Position numbers and translations under genes: made by a program. A stretch of DNA of 64,000 nucleotides. It comes from Rhodococcus sp. 1168. GTDB lineage: Bacteria; Actinomycetota; Actinomycetes; Mycobacteriales; Mycobacteriaceae. Under the pieces are notes generated by a model. It saw only the letters and a list, made by a program, of their open reading frames with translations, did not search any database and was not told the DNA's origin. Below are positions 9,376 through 20,382 of this stretch, piece after piece (positions within the stretch are counted from its first letter, which is position 1; every line of letters begins with the position of its first letter). The stretch is taken from contig NZ_MKKY01000042.1 in assembly GCF_002091955.1 (NCBI RefSeq), positions 186,001 to 250,000 on the forward strand. The letters run 5' to 3'.

Positions 9376-10163
9376 TCACCCGCTCGGCCTTGTTCGCGGC
9401 GGCCGGTGCGGTAGCCGTGCTCGTGGCTGGTTGTTCATCGGACACATCGGGCACTGCGACATCCACTACGACGGCAGTAGCGTCGACGCCGAAGGCGACC
9501 AGCGCGGCACCCGAGCCGGAGTTGGATCTGCGCCAGTTCGGGGCACTACCTGCGGTCCCCGCACCCGGAGCGCCGACGACAAGTTGTGACTATCCCGCGG
9601 CGACCCCTGCCGTCCGCGACAACAACCCTCCGCCGACGGACGGTGTGTCCGCACAAGGGACGGTCGAGGTGGCGATGACGACGAGTCAGGGGCCGATCGG
9701 ATTGACCTTGGACCGGACCAAGGCACCCTGCACTGTCAACAGCTTCACCAACTTGGCCGCTCAGGGGTATTTCGACGACACCCCGTGCCATCGTCTGACC
9801 ACCTCCCCTGGATTGGAGGTTCTCCAGTGTGGCGATCCTTCGGGCAAGGGATCCAGGGGTCCGGGCTACGAGTACCCGAACGAATACCCGACCACGGTGT
9901 ACCCCGCTGACGATCCCGCCGCGTCGACGCCGGTCGTGTTCCCACGCGGAACACTCGCGATGGCCAATGCCGGACCCGACACGAACGGCAGCCAGTTCTT
10001 CCTCGTCTACGAGGACTCGGTGCTGCCTCCGCAGTACACCGTCTTCGGGACGATTTCTGCCGAGGGACTGGCAACGCTCGACGAGGTTGCTGCGGCAGGG
10101 GTCGCAACTCCCGGCGGCGACGGCGCCCCGAACGCAGCTGTGACCATACAAACCGTCACCTAG
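9372..10163 (+). CDS. Cyclophilin-type peptidyl-prolyl isomerase lipoprotein
   Basis: A 263-residue lipoprotein: signal peptide with lipobox LVAGC, a Ser/Thr/Ala-rich linker, then a cyclophilin domain closely parallel to that of the preceding gene (NLAAQGYFDDTPCHRL, RGPGYEYPNEYP, GPDTNGSQFFLVY). Its 4-base overlap with the upstream paralogue and the similarity across the catalytic domain point to a tandem duplication in which one copy uses a membrane helix and the other a lipid anchor. Confidence 0.92.
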   Translation: MITRSALFAAAGAVAVLVAGCSSDTSGTATSTTTAVASTPKATSAAPEPELDLRQFGALPAVPAPGAPTTSCDYPAATPAVRDNNPPPTDGVSAQGTVEVAMTTSQGPIGLTLDRTKAPCTVNSFTNLAAQGYFDDTPCHRLTTSPGLEVLQCGDPSGKGSRGPGYEYPNEYPTTVYPADDPAASTPVVFPRGTLAMANAGPDTNGSQFFLVYEDSVLPPQYTVFGTISAEGLATLDEVAAAGVATPGGDGAPNAAVTIQTVT

Positions 10164-10168
10164 AACCC

Positions 10169-10215
10169 CACCGGCTCGGTCGAGAGGCGTGTACGCGCGC
10201 TCGACCGTGCCGGTG
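10169..10215. terminator. Bidirectional terminator between convergent genes
   Basis: A 16-bp inverted repeat with one mismatch (arms CACCGGCTCGGTCGAG and CTCGACCGTGCCGGTG) encloses a 15-base loop between the ends of the cyclophilin lipoprotein gene and rel, so it can stop transcription from both sides. Confidence 0.75.
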
Positions 10216-10220
10216 AAGGT

Positions 10221-12596
10221 TCAGGCCGCCGAGGTCAGGCGGTAAACGTCGTAGACGCCTTCGACGTTGCGGACGACATTGAGAACATGCCCCAGATGCT
10301 TCGGGTCACCCATCTCGAAGGTGAACTTACTGATGGCGACTCGATCACCCGATGTTGCTACCGACGCGGACAGAATGTTGACTTTCTCGTCGGCCAGCGC
10401 CTTCGTGACATCGGAGAGCAGTCGGTGCCGATCGAGAGCCTCGATCTGGATGGCGACCAGGAACACGGACGACGCCGACGGCGCCCACTGCACGTCGACG
10501 AACCGTTCGGACTGCTCTTCCAGTGACTTGGCGTTGGTGCAATCGGTTCGGTGCACGCTGACCGATCCTCCGCGGGTGACGAATCCGAGAATCTCGTCGC
10601 CCGGAACCGGGGTACAGCATTTGGCCAACTTCGCCACGATGCCTTCGGCGCCCGAGACGAGCACGCCTGCATCACCGATATGTCGGGCCCGAGTGGGAAT
10701 CGTCGACGGTGTCGAGCGCTCGGCAAGCTCTTCCTCGACGTCACCAACCCCGCCCAGGTGAGCAACCAGGCGCTGTACGACGTGCTGGGCAGATACGTGA
10801 CTTTCACCGACCGCCGTATACAGCGCGGAGACATCCACATAGCGCAATTCGTGCGCGATGGTCGACATCGATTCCGCATTCATCAGTCGCTGCAGCGGTA
10901 GACCACCGCGACGGACTTCCTTGGCGATCGCGTCCTTACCGGCTTCCAGAGCCTCTTCGCGGCGTTCTTTGGCGAACCACTGTCTGATCTTCGATTTGGC
11001 ACGCGGAGAGACCACGAAACCTTGCCAATCACGGCTGGGACCGGCAGTAGCGGCCTTGGAAGTGAAGACCTCGACCACCTCGCCGTTGTCCAGGGTGCGT
11101 TCCAATGCGACGAGCCGGCCGTTGACGCGCGCTCCGATGCAACGGTGACCGACTTCGGTGTGGACCGCGTACGCGAAGTCGACCGGGCACGAACCCGCAG
11201 GCAGCGTTATAACGTCACCCTTCGGTGTGAACACGAAGATCTCTTTGACTGCGAGGTCGTAACGCAGAGATTCGAGGAACTCCCCCGGATCCGCGGCCTC
11301 ACGTTGCCAGTCGAGCAATTGACGCATCCAGGCCATGTCGTCGACCTCGGCGTTGTCATTGCCGTGCTTGCCTCGGGTCTCCTTGTATCGCCAGTGCGCG
11401 GCAATACCGAACTCCGCAGTCCTGTGCATCTCCCGGGTGCGGATCTGCACCTCGAGCGGTTTTCCCTCGGGACCGACCACAGTCGTGTGAAGCGATTGGT
11501 AGACGCCGTAGCGGGGCTGGGCGATGTAGTCCTTGAATCTTCCGGCCATCGGCTGCCACAACGAGTGCACGACGCCGACCGCCGCATAGCAATCACGAAT
11601 TTCGTCACACAGGATACGAACGCCGACGAGATCGTGAATGTCGTCGAAGTCGCGGCCTTTGACGATCATCTTCTGATAGATCGACCAGTAGTGTTTCGGG
11701 CGCCCCTCCACCACGGCACTGATCCGCGACGCAGACAACGATGCGTTGATCTCCGCTCGAACCTTCTCGAGGTACGTGTCACGGGAGGGCGCTCGGTCCG
11801 CGACGAGTCGAACGATTTCCTCGTACTTCTTGGGGTGCAGAATTGCGAACGCCAAGTCTTCGAGCTCCCACTTGACCGTCGCCATTCCTAGCCGATGCGC
11901 AAGCGGCGCAATAACTTCCAAGGTTTCCTTGGCCTTGCGCGCCTGCTTTTCCGGCGGGAGGAACCTCATGGTCCGCATATTGTGGAGTCGGTCGGCGACC
12001 TTGATCACCAACACTCGGGGATCACGCGCCATGGCAATGATCATCTTGCGAATGGTCTCGCCTTCGGCCGCGGTGCCGAGCGCTACTTTGTCGAGTTTGG
12101 TGACCCCGTCGACGAGATGCGCGACCTCCTCACCGAACTCCTCGGTGAGCTGCTGAAGCGAGTATCCCGTGTCCTCGACAGTGTCGTGAAGCAGAGCAGC
12201 GACAAGTGTGGTCGTATCCATCCCGAGCTCGGCGAGAATGTTCGCCACCGCAAGCGGATGCGTGATGTAGGGGTCACCCGACTTGCGCATCTGCGTGGCG
12301 TGCCGCTCGTCGGCGACGTCGTAGGCCCGTTGCAGCAACGCGAGATCGGCCTTCGGGTACAGGTCCCGATGCAAACTGACGAGAGGCTCGAGAACCGGTT
12401 TGACGGCAGCCGAGCGACCAGCGGTGATCCGGCGTGCCAGACGAGCGCGGACCCTTCTCGATGCCGACGTAGGAACAGCCGGCACGGACCCGCGTTCGAT
12501 TGTCGGCGGGGCGACTGGGACGGCCGTATTCGATTCGGGCGTCGAGGAATCCGAAGCGGGCCGTTCGGGCGAGGGTTGGTCGAGATAACTGGTCAC
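10221..12596 (-). CDS. rel: Bifunctional (p)ppGpp synthetase/hydrolase
   Basis: Long RelA/SpoT homologue, 791 residues, that makes and degrades (p)ppGpp in the stringent response. The hydrolase HD domain is seen in [16 protein letters not shown] and [10 protein letters not shown] (HD at 137-138); the synthetase domain contains [13 protein letters not shown] and [16 protein letters not shown]; then a TGS domain ([17 protein letters not shown]), a Zn/Cys region ([13 protein letters not shown]) and a C-terminal ACT domain. The first 60 residues are Pro/Ser/Ala rich. The GTG start has AGGAGG 8 bases upstream. It sits directly after apt, as in mycobacteria. Confidence 0.96.
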   Translation of the reverse strand: MTSYLDQPSPERPASDSSTPESNTAVPVAPPTIERGSVPAVPTSASRRVRARLARRITAGRSAAVKPVLEPLVSLHRDLYPKADLALLQRAYDVADERHATQMRKSGDPYITHPLAVANILAELGMDTTTLVAALLHDTVEDTGYSLQQLTEEFGEEVAHLVDGVTKLDKVALGTAAEGETIRKMIIAMARDPRVLVIKVADRLHNMRTMRFLPPEKQARKAKETLEVIAPLAHRLGMATVKWELEDLAFAILHPKKYEEIVRLVADRAPSRDTYLEKVRAEINASLSASRISAVVEGRPKHYWSIYQKMIVKGRDFDDIHDLVGVRILCDEIRDCYAAVGVVHSLWQPMAGRFKDYIAQPRYGVYQSLHTTVVGPEGKPLEVQIRTREMHRTAEFGIAAHWRYKETRGKHGNDNAEVDDMAWMRQLLDWQREAADPGEFLESLRYDLAVKEIFVFTPKGDVITLPAGSCPVDFAYAVHTEVGHRCIGARVNGRLVALERTLDNGEVVEVFTSKAATAGPSRDWQGFVVSPRAKSKIRQWFAKERREEALEAGKDAIAKEVRRGGLPLQRLMNAESMSTIAHELRYVDVSALYTAVGESHVSAQHVVQRLVAHLGGVGDVEEELAERSTPSTIPTRARHIGDAGVLVSGAEGIVAKLAKCCTPVPGDEILGFVTRGGSVSVHRTDCTNAKSLEEQSERFVDVQWAPSASSVFLVAIQIEALDRHRLLSDVTKALADEKVNILSASVATSGDRVAISKFTFEMGDPKHLGHVLNVVRNVEGVYDVYRLTSAA

Positions 12597-12676
12597 GCTG
12601 ATCGCCTCCTGCCGCGTTTGAGTTCATGGCCCGGTCTTGCACCGGGCACACACGCTCCGTGGTCCGACTTTAGTCC

Positions 12677-13240
12677 TCACACATTCTTCAAGGAGGTGAG
12701 CGGGTACCCATCGCACCTGGAGCGGCCTTGGAGCTCGGCTATCTCCAGCACTACGGCAGCTCCTACAACCTGCGCTCCACGTGCGCGCAGCAATGTCGCC
12801 GTCGCGGCGATCGTGCCCCCGGTCGCCAGCACATCGTCGACGACGAGGACGCGCCGACCGACCAAGTCGATGGATTCGGGGATCTCCAGTTGGGCGGATC
12901 CGTATTCGAGTTCGTACCGCTGCGATACGACGGGCGGAGGCAGCTTGCCTGCTTTGCGCACAGCGAGCACACCAGATCCCAGCGCAAGTGCAACGCCGGC
13001 ACCGAGGAGAAAGCCGCGAGCGTCGATACCTGCCACGAGGTCCGTGCCCGCGCCCGCGACTGCCAGCGCTTCGACGACCGCGGAAAGCCCATCTGCATCG
13101 GCGAACACCGGTGTCAGATCCGCGAAACGGACGCCCTCGACCGGGAAGTTGTCCGCCCAGCGGACCAATCGATCGATGTTTGCCGAGGCGGTCTCGGCCA
13201 ACGCGTTCGCGTTGTAATCTGTTTCACTGTGTTTGCTCAC
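12677..13240 (-). CDS. apt: Adenine phosphoribosyltransferase
   Basis: A 187-residue purine salvage enzyme converting adenine and PRPP to AMP. The PRPP-binding motif is VLVVDDVLATGGTIAA; other family marks are GIDARGFLLGAGVA and VRKAGKLPPPV. The GTG start overlaps the TGA of the upstream peptide-binding protein gene by 4 bases (GTGA), which supports coupling even though no strong ribosome site is visible. A much longer open frame upstream is only high-GC overlap with that gene. Confidence 0.94.
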   Translation of the reverse strand: MSKHSETDYNANALAETASANIDRLVRWADNFPVEGVRFADLTPVFADADGLSAVVEALAVAGAGTDLVAGIDARGFLLGAGVALALGSGVLAVRKAGKLPPPVVSQRYELEYGSAQLEIPESIDLVGRRVLVVDDVLATGGTIAATATLLRARGAQVVGAAVVLEIAELQGRSRCDGYPLTSLKNV

Positions 13241-14952
13241 CGGAGGAGTATCCACCGATCCATATTCCAGCCCGCACCCGCCGCTGTCGGATTGGCGACG
13301 ACGTTCTTCATCCCATCCGATACGAGGAGCATCCTCGGCTGGTTGAACAGCGGCAACGATGGCATCTCGTTCCATAGGATTTTCTCGCCCTCCGTCGCTA
13401 CCGCGAGAGAAGTTGCGTCGGAGGTATCGACGGCAAGCTGATCCACTATTGCATTCACCCGACCGTTGTCGTAGCCGCCCACGTTGCTGCCGACGCCACC
13501 ACGGAGGCTGTACTGGGCGGCCGCGTCGGACACGGTGCCGGACGCTCCCGACGCCGATGCGGTCGATGCGAGTACCGCGTCGACTTCGCCCCGCTGGAGG
13601 GCAGAGGGAGAGAACTGCGCGGAAGATGCGTCGACAACGTTGATCCCTGCTGGACCGCACGAGGCAGCGATGGTCGCCACGATGTCGCTTCGACGTGCAT
13701 CCGGAGCGAGGTACCCGATCCGGATCGTCGGATTCGTCACACCGGCGGCCCGAAGCTCGAACGAGGACGCCGTCGTATCCGGCTGGCGATAACGCCCGGC
13801 CGCTGTAGCCGACACCGGCGGATAGAGCAGGGTGTCGGACTGCACAAGTCTGGCATCGACCACGCCGGATCCAATTCCGACGCTCTTGTCGTATCCGGAA
13901 TGCCCGACCTCGTCGAACAACTGTTGGCGCGGAATGCACGAGGCAAAAGCTCGCCGCACCGCCGGCGGAGAAAGGGTTCCTTCGGTAGCGAACGTCAACT
14001 GTTCGACACCCCTGGAGGGCAAGTCTGTGCGTTCGAATCCGTCGGTGGGTTCAGCTCCCCCGGCACCCGCGTCGACGACCTCGAGATCGCCTGCTTCGCT
14101 CCGCTCCGGGATGTCCGTTCCCTTGGGCCAGATGACGATTCGTTCCGTTTCTGGTGGGACGCCCCACCATTTGTCGTTGGCAACCAGTATCAACCCGCCG
14201 TCGGCGGTGTAGGAATCGACACGGTACGGACCGTTGGACGGCATGAGGGATGTATCGATCGCGTCGGGAGCGAAGTTCCACCCGGTATTCCAGAATTCGG
14301 CGATCCGACCCACCGCGTCCAGGTCCCCACCGTTGATCGGGTCGACGATGTTGGGAACGTTCGCTGCACGCGCGACGACGTGGGCAGGTAGCAACGCCGT
14401 CGCACCGAACAAGCTGCGCCAGTCCAGGTAGGACCGCCCGGGCGCAAAGGTCACCGTGGCTTCCTTCGTACCGGTCACACAGTCCACTTTGTCGATGTCG
14501 GAGTACCCCGCAGTCGAAGAAGCGTCGAACAGCGAAGAATTGCCCTCACCGGAGGTGAAACGGCCACTCTCGGCAGCCCACGCCAACACGAGGTCGTCGC
14601 AGGTCATCGGGACGCCGTCGGAGTAGACGGCCTGTGGAGCGATCACGTAGCGAACGGTCAGAGCGGCACCGGGCACCACCGTCGAGCTTCCGATGTCGTT
14701 GTCGGAGAGCGCCTCTCCCCCGGGTCCGAGATAGGTGAATCCGGTCTGGACACGCGGAAACGCCTGACGCGCACCGGAGGCGGCGCCGTCCACAGTTCGA
14801 GCGTTGTACGTGGACACGACATTGTCGACGGCGTACCCGATGGACGGAACTGGATCCTCGGCCGCCGAGCACCCCGCGGCCGTAGCCACCGTCACGGTGG
14901 CAGCCAGTCCAGCCGCCACCGCCTTTACGACAGTTGTTCGACAGACTCGCAC
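13237..14952 (-). CDS. ABC transporter peptide-binding lipoprotein (family 5)
   Basis: A 571-residue exported lipoprotein: basic start VRVCRTTVVK, hydrophobic core and lipobox TAAGC. The mature part has features of DppA/OppA-type solute-binding proteins (LTVRYVIAPQAVYSDGVPMT, NGPYRVDSYTADGGLILVAN). No permease or ATPase genes are adjacent, so it either works with a distant transporter or has another role; it corresponds to Rv2585c in the same Sec-apt context. The GTG start is 4 bases after the secF stop. Confidence 0.88.
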   Translation of the reverse strand: MRVCRTTVVKAVAAGLAATVTVATAAGCSAAEDPVPSIGYAVDNVVSTYNARTVDGAASGARQAFPRVQTGFTYLGPGGEALSDNDIGSSTVVPGAALTVRYVIAPQAVYSDGVPMTCDDLVLAWAAESGRFTSGEGNSSLFDASSTAGYSDIDKVDCVTGTKEATVTFAPGRSYLDWRSLFGATALLPAHVVARAANVPNIVDPINGGDLDAVGRIAEFWNTGWNFAPDAIDTSLMPSNGPYRVDSYTADGGLILVANDKWWGVPPETERIVIWPKGTDIPERSEAGDLEVVDAGAGGAEPTDGFERTDLPSRGVEQLTFATEGTLSPPAVRRAFASCIPRQQLFDEVGHSGYDKSVGIGSGVVDARLVQSDTLLYPPVSATAAGRYRQPDTTASSFELRAAGVTNPTIRIGYLAPDARRSDIVATIAASCGPAGINVVDASSAQFSPSALQRGEVDAVLASTASASGASGTVSDAAAQYSLRGGVGSNVGGYDNGRVNAIVDQLAVDTSDATSLAVATEGEKILWNEMPSLPLFNQPRMLLVSDGMKNVVANPTAAGAGWNMDRWILLR

Positions 14953-14956
14953 GTGA

Positions 14957-16150
14957 TCAACGCCTTTTCTTGTTGCGCTTTCCTGTCGGCCTCGAGCCCG
15001 GCTGCGGCGTGGCCGGCGCGGACACGGTAGCGGCCGAGGACTCGACCATGCCGACAACGCCTCCGCGCTGTGCGGCTTCAGCTCGCTTGGCCATCACCTT
15101 CTTCGTATGGGGGGCGACGGGTCCCCACTTTTCCTTGATGGTCACGAGCAGCGGTGTTGCAAAGAAGATAGATGAGTACGCACCCACGATCATGCCCACC
15201 AACTGTACGAGTGCGAGGTCCTTCAGCGTTCCGACTCCGAGCAGCCATACGGCAACGACCATCAGAGCCAGCACTGGTAGGACGCCGATCACCGTCGTGT
15301 TGATCGAGCGCATGAGCGTCTGGTTGACAGCCAGGTTCGCCTGTTCTGCATAGGTCTTACGCCTCAGATTCAGAATCCCTCTCGTGTTCTCTTCGACCTT
15401 GTCGAAGACCACCACGGAGTCGTAGAGCGAGAAGCCGAGGATGGTCAACAAACCGATCACCGTCGCGGGCGTGACCTCGAACCCGACCAGCGAATAGACA
15501 CCGGCCGTGACGAACAGGTCGAACCCCAGCGCCGCGAGGGCGGCGATCGCCATGTCTCGTTCGTATCTGATGGAGATGTAGATGCTGACGATGACGAGGA
15601 ACACCAACAGCGCGATCAGTGCTTTCTGGGTGATCTGTCCGCCCCAGGTCTCGCTCACGTCGGAGATGCTGATCGCATTCGGAGACGCAACGCCGTTTAC
15701 GTCGACCGGAGTGAAGGTATCGAACAGAGCAGTTTTGACCGAATCGACTTCGGCAGCATCGAGCGCCTCGGAACGAACTTGCACGGTGGCAGCGGCCCCG
15801 GAACCGACGGTCTGTACCGACACCGGATCGAATCCGAGGGTGTCGGCGAACACTGTCTCGACCTGCGCTGTGCTGACGTTGTCGGCGGCGGGGATCTGAA
15901 TCCGGGTGCCACCTTCGAAATCGATCCCGAGGGTGAAGCCACGGACAGCGATGCTCAACAGGCAGATCAAGACGATCGTTCCGGTCAAAACGTAGTAGAA
16001 GCGACGTCGACCGATGATCTGAAAAGCCCCGGTGCCGGTGTACAGCCGACTCATCCAGCTGTGCTGCGGCTGATCCATTTGTTCGACGCCGGAATCTGTC
16101 AGCAGTGTCGAGGTTGGTTCCGAAATGTTCTTCTCCGGTGAATCGGACAT
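14957..16150 (-). CDS. secF: Protein translocase subunit SecF
   Basis: A 397-residue membrane protein that with SecD assists protein export using the proton gradient. It shows the SecF signature GIDFEGGTRI after the first membrane helix, a periplasmic domain, and five further helices including GLLTILGFSLYDSVVVFDKV. The ATG start (MSDSPEKN) lies immediately after the secD stop, with AGGGGG upstream; longer frames inside secD are not supported. The C-terminus is Lys/Arg-rich (GKRNKKRR). Confidence 0.95.
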   Translation of the reverse strand: MSDSPEKNISEPTSTLLTDSGVEQMDQPQHSWMSRLYTGTGAFQIIGRRRFYYVLTGTIVLICLLSIAVRGFTLGIDFEGGTRIQIPAADNVSTAQVETVFADTLGFDPVSVQTVGSGAAATVQVRSEALDAAEVDSVKTALFDTFTPVDVNGVASPNAISISDVSETWGGQITQKALIALLVFLVIVSIYISIRYERDMAIAALAALGFDLFVTAGVYSLVGFEVTPATVIGLLTILGFSLYDSVVVFDKVEENTRGILNLRRKTYAEQANLAVNQTLMRSINTTVIGVLPVLALMVVAVWLLGVGTLKDLALVQLVGMIVGAYSSIFFATPLLVTIKEKWGPVAPHTKKVMAKRAEAAQRGGVVGMVESSAATVSAPATPQPGSRPTGKRNKKRR

Positions 16151-16151
16151 A

Positions 16152-17897
16152 TCACGCCCCCTTGGTCGACGCGTCGGCCGAGACCGTGCTCGATGTCGTT
16201 CGGGCAGCCGCCCGCTTGCGTTCCTGCGCGACCTCCGCCACTGCGCCGAGGCCGTTGACACCTGGTTTCGACCAGAACTTCGACTTCGTGCAGAGGTAGA
16301 CCAGCGGCCAGGTCACCAGGAACACGACAACTACGTCGAGGATGGTCGTCAGGCCGAGAGTGAAAGCAAATCCTCGAACCTGCCCGACGGCGAGTGCATA
16401 GAGCACCGCGGCGGCGATGAAGCTGACCGCGTTTCCGGACAGGACAGTCTTTCGCGCACGTGCCCAGCCTCGCGGGACCGCTGATCTGAAGCTTCGTCCC
16501 TCACGAATCTCGTCCTTGATTCGTTCGAAGAACACGACGAACGAGTCCGCTGTCATACCGATACCGATGATCAACCCCGCAATGCCTGCCAGGTCGAGGG
16601 TGAAGTTGATCCATCGCCCGAGCAGAACCAGAATCCCGTAGACCATCAGACCTGCCAGCACCAGCGACAGTGCCGTCAACAGACCCAACGCGCGGTAGTA
16701 GACGAGGCAGTAGAGCAGAACCAACACCAGACCGATGGCGCCAGCGATCAAACCTGCCTCCAACGACGCAAGCCCGAGCGTCGCGGACACTGTTTCTGCT
16801 TCCGAGGAGGCAAAGGACAGCGGCAGTGAACCGTATTTGAGGGTGTTCGCCAACTCCGAGGCGCTTTGCGCGGTGAACTGACCGGTAATCGAGGTGGCGC
16901 TCCCGGCAGGTGTCGCACCCTGGATCTGCGGTGCACTGACGACCTTCGAGTCGAGTGTGAACGCTGCCTGCTTGCCGATGTTGGCGCCAGTGAACTTCGC
17001 CCAGGTGTTACTACCTTCCGAGTCGAAACTCAGACTGACCTCGTGGCGCGACTGCTGGCTGTTGAAGCCCGACGTAGCATCGTCGATCTGCTGGCCGTCG
17101 ATGATGCTCGGACCGAGTACATAGACGGAGGCGCCGTCGGTCGAGCACGCAACGAGGGGCAATGCGGGATCGTCGTTGCCTTGCAGTGGGTCGGGTGCGT
17201 TGCAATCGATCGTCGCGAGAGCGGCCTGCTGAACCTGAGGGTCCTCGCTCTGCCGTAGAGCCTTCGCCTCGGTGATCTGATTGGCTGCCTCATCGGCTTC
17301 GGAGACCTCCGGTGATCCCACTGCCGCCGGAGCTTCGGGGCTACCCGGATCGCCGGTGGCAGGAGCCGCCGGAACCGGATCGACCGCGCTCGGTTCCTGG
17401 GCCGGGAACGGACGGCCCTGAGGCACCGATTCACCGACCGGGGCCTGCTCACCCGCAGCGGGCGCAGGTGTTTCGTTCGCAGGAGCTTGCTCTCCTGGCG
17501 CCGGCTGTCCTGCCACCGGTTGCGCTGCGGTCAACACGGGACGAATGAAGAGCCTTGCGGTCTGGCCGAGCGAACGTGCCTGCGAACTGTCGTCGCCGGG
17601 AACGGTGATGACAAGATTGTCGCCGTCGATTACCACTTCGGACCCGGACACACCGAGCCCGTTCACGCGAGTCTCGATGATCTGCTGCGCCTGTTTCAGA
17701 GAGTCCTGACTCGGCTGACTGCCGTCAGGCGTCCTGGCGGTCAGCGTGACACGCGTGCCACCCTGCAGGTCGATTCCCAACTTGGGAGTCGGCGACTTGT
17801 CTCCGGTGAAAAAGACCAGCGCATACACAGCGGCCATCAATACCGCGAAGACGGCGAGATAGCGGGCTGGATGCACCGATCCGCTGGAAGGTGCCAC
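16152..17897 (-). CDS. secD: Protein translocase subunit SecD
   Basis: A 581-residue partner of SecF. It has the first helix, the signature [13 protein letters not shown], a large extracytoplasmic domain and five C-terminal helices ([20 protein letters not shown]). Between the two P1 subregions, roughly residues 120-200, is a long insertion made mostly of Pro, Ala, Glu and Gly (for example [19 protein letters not shown]), typical of actinobacterial SecD. The GTG start has GAGGAG about 12 bases upstream. A hairpin separates it from yajC. Confidence 0.95.
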   Translation of the reverse strand: MAPSSGSVHPARYLAVFAVLMAAVYALVFFTGDKSPTPKLGIDLQGGTRVTLTARTPDGSQPSQDSLKQAQQIIETRVNGLGVSGSEVVIDGDNLVITVPGDDSSQARSLGQTARLFIRPVLTAAQPVAGQPAPGEQAPANETPAPAAGEQAPVGESVPQGRPFPAQEPSAVDPVPAAPATGDPGSPEAPAAVGSPEVSEADEAANQITEAKALRQSEDPQVQQAALATIDCNAPDPLQGNDDPALPLVACSTDGASVYVLGPSIIDGQQIDDATSGFNSQQSRHEVSLSFDSEGSNTWAKFTGANIGKQAAFTLDSKVVSAPQIQGATPAGSATSITGQFTAQSASELANTLKYGSLPLSFASSEAETVSATLGLASLEAGLIAGAIGLVLVLLYCLVYYRALGLLTALSLVLAGLMVYGILVLLGRWINFTLDLAGIAGLIIGIGMTADSFVVFFERIKDEIREGRSFRSAVPRGWARARKTVLSGNAVSFIAAAVLYALAVGQVRGFAFTLGLTTILDVVVVFLVTWPLVYLCTKSKFWSKPGVNGLGAVAEVAQERKRAAARTTSSTVSADASTKGA

Positions 17898-18024
17898 GGT
17901 GTGTGATTCTCCTCTTGGCGTGGGACAACATGCGGTCGATCAGGGGACGCAAGCGGTCTCTGTCGGGTGATACGCGTCGGAACAGGGAATTGCAGACGAA
18001 CTGGGCAGCATGTGCGCGGCAAGC

Positions 18025-18060
18025 GAAACCGCTGCCGGAGTTCTCTCCGGCAGCGGTTTC
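18025..18060 (-). terminator. Hairpin between yajC and secD
   Basis: A perfect 16-bp stem (GAAACCGCTGCCGGAG) with loop TTCT follows the yajC stop codon by 13 bases and lies well upstream of secD. It may terminate or attenuate transcription between yajC and secD-secF. Confidence 0.7.
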
Positions 18061-18073
18061 ATTCACAGGTCGG

Positions 18074-18490
18074 TCACTCTTTTTCGAGACGCCGTGCGCT
18101 CTGCTCCACGGTCTCTTCCGAAGTCGACGGGGACGCGTCCTTCTCGAGTGTCGTGCTTTTCTCGAGCGACGGTGTCGTGTCGCCGGACTCGATGACGTCA
18201 TCCGATCCGGCGACGTCGGAGTCGAGATCGTCGACATCCGGGGGTAAGACCTCTTTCACGACGGCGCGGGACCACGTCGTCACGATGCCGTCGGCGATCT
18301 CGAGGTCCACTGTGTCGTCTTCGACCAGCACGACGCGGGCATACAGACCGGCTGTGGTGACCACTTCGTCACCGATCTTCAGCGAATCCTGCAGAGTCTG
18401 CGTCTGGGCAAGAGCCTTCTTCTGGCGCCGGACGTTCAGGAACATCGGAACGAGCAGAGCCACGATGAGAAGGGGGAATAGCAGTTCCAT
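18074..18490 (-). CDS. yajC: Preprotein translocase subunit YajC
   Basis: A 138-residue accessory Sec protein: N-terminal membrane helix (LLFPLLIVALLVPMFLNV) followed by RRQKKALAQTQTLQDSLKIGDEVVTTAGL, the conserved YajC core written here in part, then an acidic, Ser/Thr-rich C-terminal tail. It precedes secD and secF in the order conserved in actinobacteria. Confidence 0.92.
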   Translation of the reverse strand: MELLFPLLIVALLVPMFLNVRRQKKALAQTQTLQDSLKIGDEVVTTAGLYARVVLVEDDTVDLEIADGIVTTWSRAVVKEVLPPDVDDLDSDVAGSDDVIESGDTTPSLEKSTTLEKDASPSTSEETVEQSARRLEKE

Positions 18491-18694
18491 CTTTTACGTC
18501 AGTCCTCGAAGTTTCGGTTGTCTATCGGTTTCGGCTTTCGTGCCCACGGTGTGTTCACGGTGGTTTCTTACGTTCACGTACAGCCGAAGTCGGCGACAAT
18601 TCGGTCACCGCGGCTGTGCTGAAGAACCACGCAAAGAACCAGTGTGCCATTACCGGACCGGCGATCCGGTCAGCTCCCACCGATTATCAGCAGA

Positions 18695-19777
18695 TTATTC
18701 GAATATCTCCTGCTGAGCCTCGTTGGTTCGAACAGAAATTCCGCCGATGGCCAGATCAGGCGGCGGTACAAGTCCGAGGTGTTGCCACGCCGCAGCAGTG
18801 GCTACCCGACCGCGAGGTGTGCGGGCAACCATTCCAGCGCGAACCAGAAAGGGCTCACACACCTCCTCGACGGTTGCCGGTTCTTCCCCGACGGCCACCG
18901 CAAGGGTGGAAACTCCCACCGGTCCACCGCCGAAACTTCGAATCAGCGCGCTGAGCACCGCTCTGTCCAGCCTGTCGAGGCCGAGTTGGTCGACGTCGTA
19001 GACGACGAGAGCCGCGCGAGCCGTGGCCTTGGTGATGGTGCCGTCACCGCGTACTTCCGCGTAGTCACGAACGCGGCGCAGAAGCCGGTTGGCGATGCGC
19101 GGTGTGCCTCGCGAGCGTCCAGCGATCTCGGTGCACGCAGCCTTGTCGATCGGGACACCGAGGATGCCGGCCGATCGCTGGAGAATCAGTTCCAACTCCG
19201 CAGGCTCGTAGAAATCCATATGCGCGACGAACCCGAAACGATCACGGAGCGGTCCAGTCAGCGCTCCCGATCGAGTAGTAGCCCCTACCAGGGTGAACGG
19301 TGCTACTTCGAGGGGAATCGACGTTGCCCCCGGACCCTTGCCCACCACTACGTCGACCCGAAAATCCTCCATGGCCAGGTAGAGCATTTCCTCTGCCGGT
19401 CGCGCAATCCGATGTATTTCGTCGATGAAGAGGACATCACCCTCGACGAGATTGCTGAGCATCGCCGCTAGATCGCCTGCTCGTTCGAGCGCCGGTCCCG
19501 ACGTGAGACGCAACGAGGTATTCAACTCCTGCGCGATGATCATGGCCATCGAGGTCTTACCCAGACCCGGCGGACCGGACATCAAAATGTGATCGGGGGT
19601 ACTGCCGCGCAGCTTGGCGCCTGTCAACACCAATTGCAATTGCTCACGCACGCGTGGTTGGCCGATGAAATCGGTGAGGGTCTTGGGCCTCAGGCTCGTC
19701 TCGACATCTGCGTCGTCCGCGATCAACCCGGCCGCGAGCTGTGAGTCCGCGAACTCCTCTTCCGGATCTCCGGTCAT
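18695..19777 (-). CDS. ruvB: Holliday junction branch migration ATPase RuvB
   Basis: A 360-residue AAA+ motor of the RuvABC complex. Walker A is GPPGLGKT at residues 68-75; Walker B is LFIDEIHRI; the arginine-finger region and the C-terminal winged helix ([16 protein letters not shown]) are present. The start overlaps the ruvA stop by 4 bases, so ruvC-ruvA-ruvB are translationally coupled in that order. Confidence 0.97.
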   Translation of the reverse strand: MTGDPEEEFADSQLAAGLIADDADVETSLRPKTLTDFIGQPRVREQLQLVLTGAKLRGSTPDHILMSGPPGLGKTSMAMIIAQELNTSLRLTSGPALERAGDLAAMLSNLVEGDVLFIDEIHRIARPAEEMLYLAMEDFRVDVVVGKGPGATSIPLEVAPFTLVGATTRSGALTGPLRDRFGFVAHMDFYEPAELELILQRSAGILGVPIDKAACTEIAGRSRGTPRIANRLLRRVRDYAEVRGDGTITKATARAALVVYDVDQLGLDRLDRAVLSALIRSFGGGPVGVSTLAVAVGEEPATVEEVCEPFLVRAGMVARTPRGRVATAAAWQHLGLVPPPDLAIGGISVRTNEAQQEIFE

Positions 19778-20382
19778 CTGCTCTTACCCAGATAGGCCAG
19801 CGCGGACCGTAGCGCTGCCGACGTGGACGCATCCGGACTCTCGGCCAAAACCGAGTCCGTAGCGTCCTCGGCCTGCTTGGCCGGGAAACCGAGCCCGGTG
19901 AGCGCCTCGACGATCTGGTCGCGAACGGAGTCGCCCGTTCCCGACCCGGACTGCACGATCGTGGTGTTCCCTGCTGCCACGATCGCATCGACCTTGTCGC
20001 GCAATTCCACGATCATGCGCTCGGCCCCTCGTTTGCCGATTCCCGGCACTCTGGTCAACGCGGCCACGTTGCCGTCTGCCAGTGCGGTCCGCAACGCCTG
20101 GGGATCGAGTACCGCCAATGTCGCCATGGCAATACGGGGGCCTACACCGGAGACCGACAACAGAAGCGAGAACAGCTCGCGCGATTCACTGTCCGAAAAG
20201 CCGTAGAGAGTCATCGAGTCTTCGCGGACGATCATCGTCGTCAGCAATCTCGACGCCGATCCGCGGCTCAACGTGCCAAGCGTGTCGGGCGTCGCATTGA
20301 TTCGATAGCCGACCCCCGATGCCTCGATGACCACGTGATCGAGGGCGATTTCGAGGACCTCGCCGCTGATCGAGGAGATCAT
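19774..20382 (-). CDS. ruvA: Holliday junction DNA helicase subunit RuvA
   Basis: A 202-residue DNA-binding subunit: OB-fold N-terminus ([20 protein letters not shown]), tandem helix-hairpin-helix motifs ([15 protein letters not shown] and [16 protein letters not shown]), and the C-terminal domain III ([17 protein letters not shown]) that contacts RuvB. It overlaps ruvC and ruvB by 4 bases each. Confidence 0.96.
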   Translation of the reverse strand: MISSISGEVLEIALDHVVIEASGVGYRINATPDTLGTLSRGSASRLLTTMIVREDSMTLYGFSDSESRELFSLLLSVSGVGPRIAMATLAVLDPQALRTALADGNVAALTRVPGIGKRGAERMIVELRDKVDAIVAAGNTTIVQSGSGTGDSVRDQIVEALTGLGFPAKQAEDATDSVLAESPDASTSAALRSALAYLGKSR

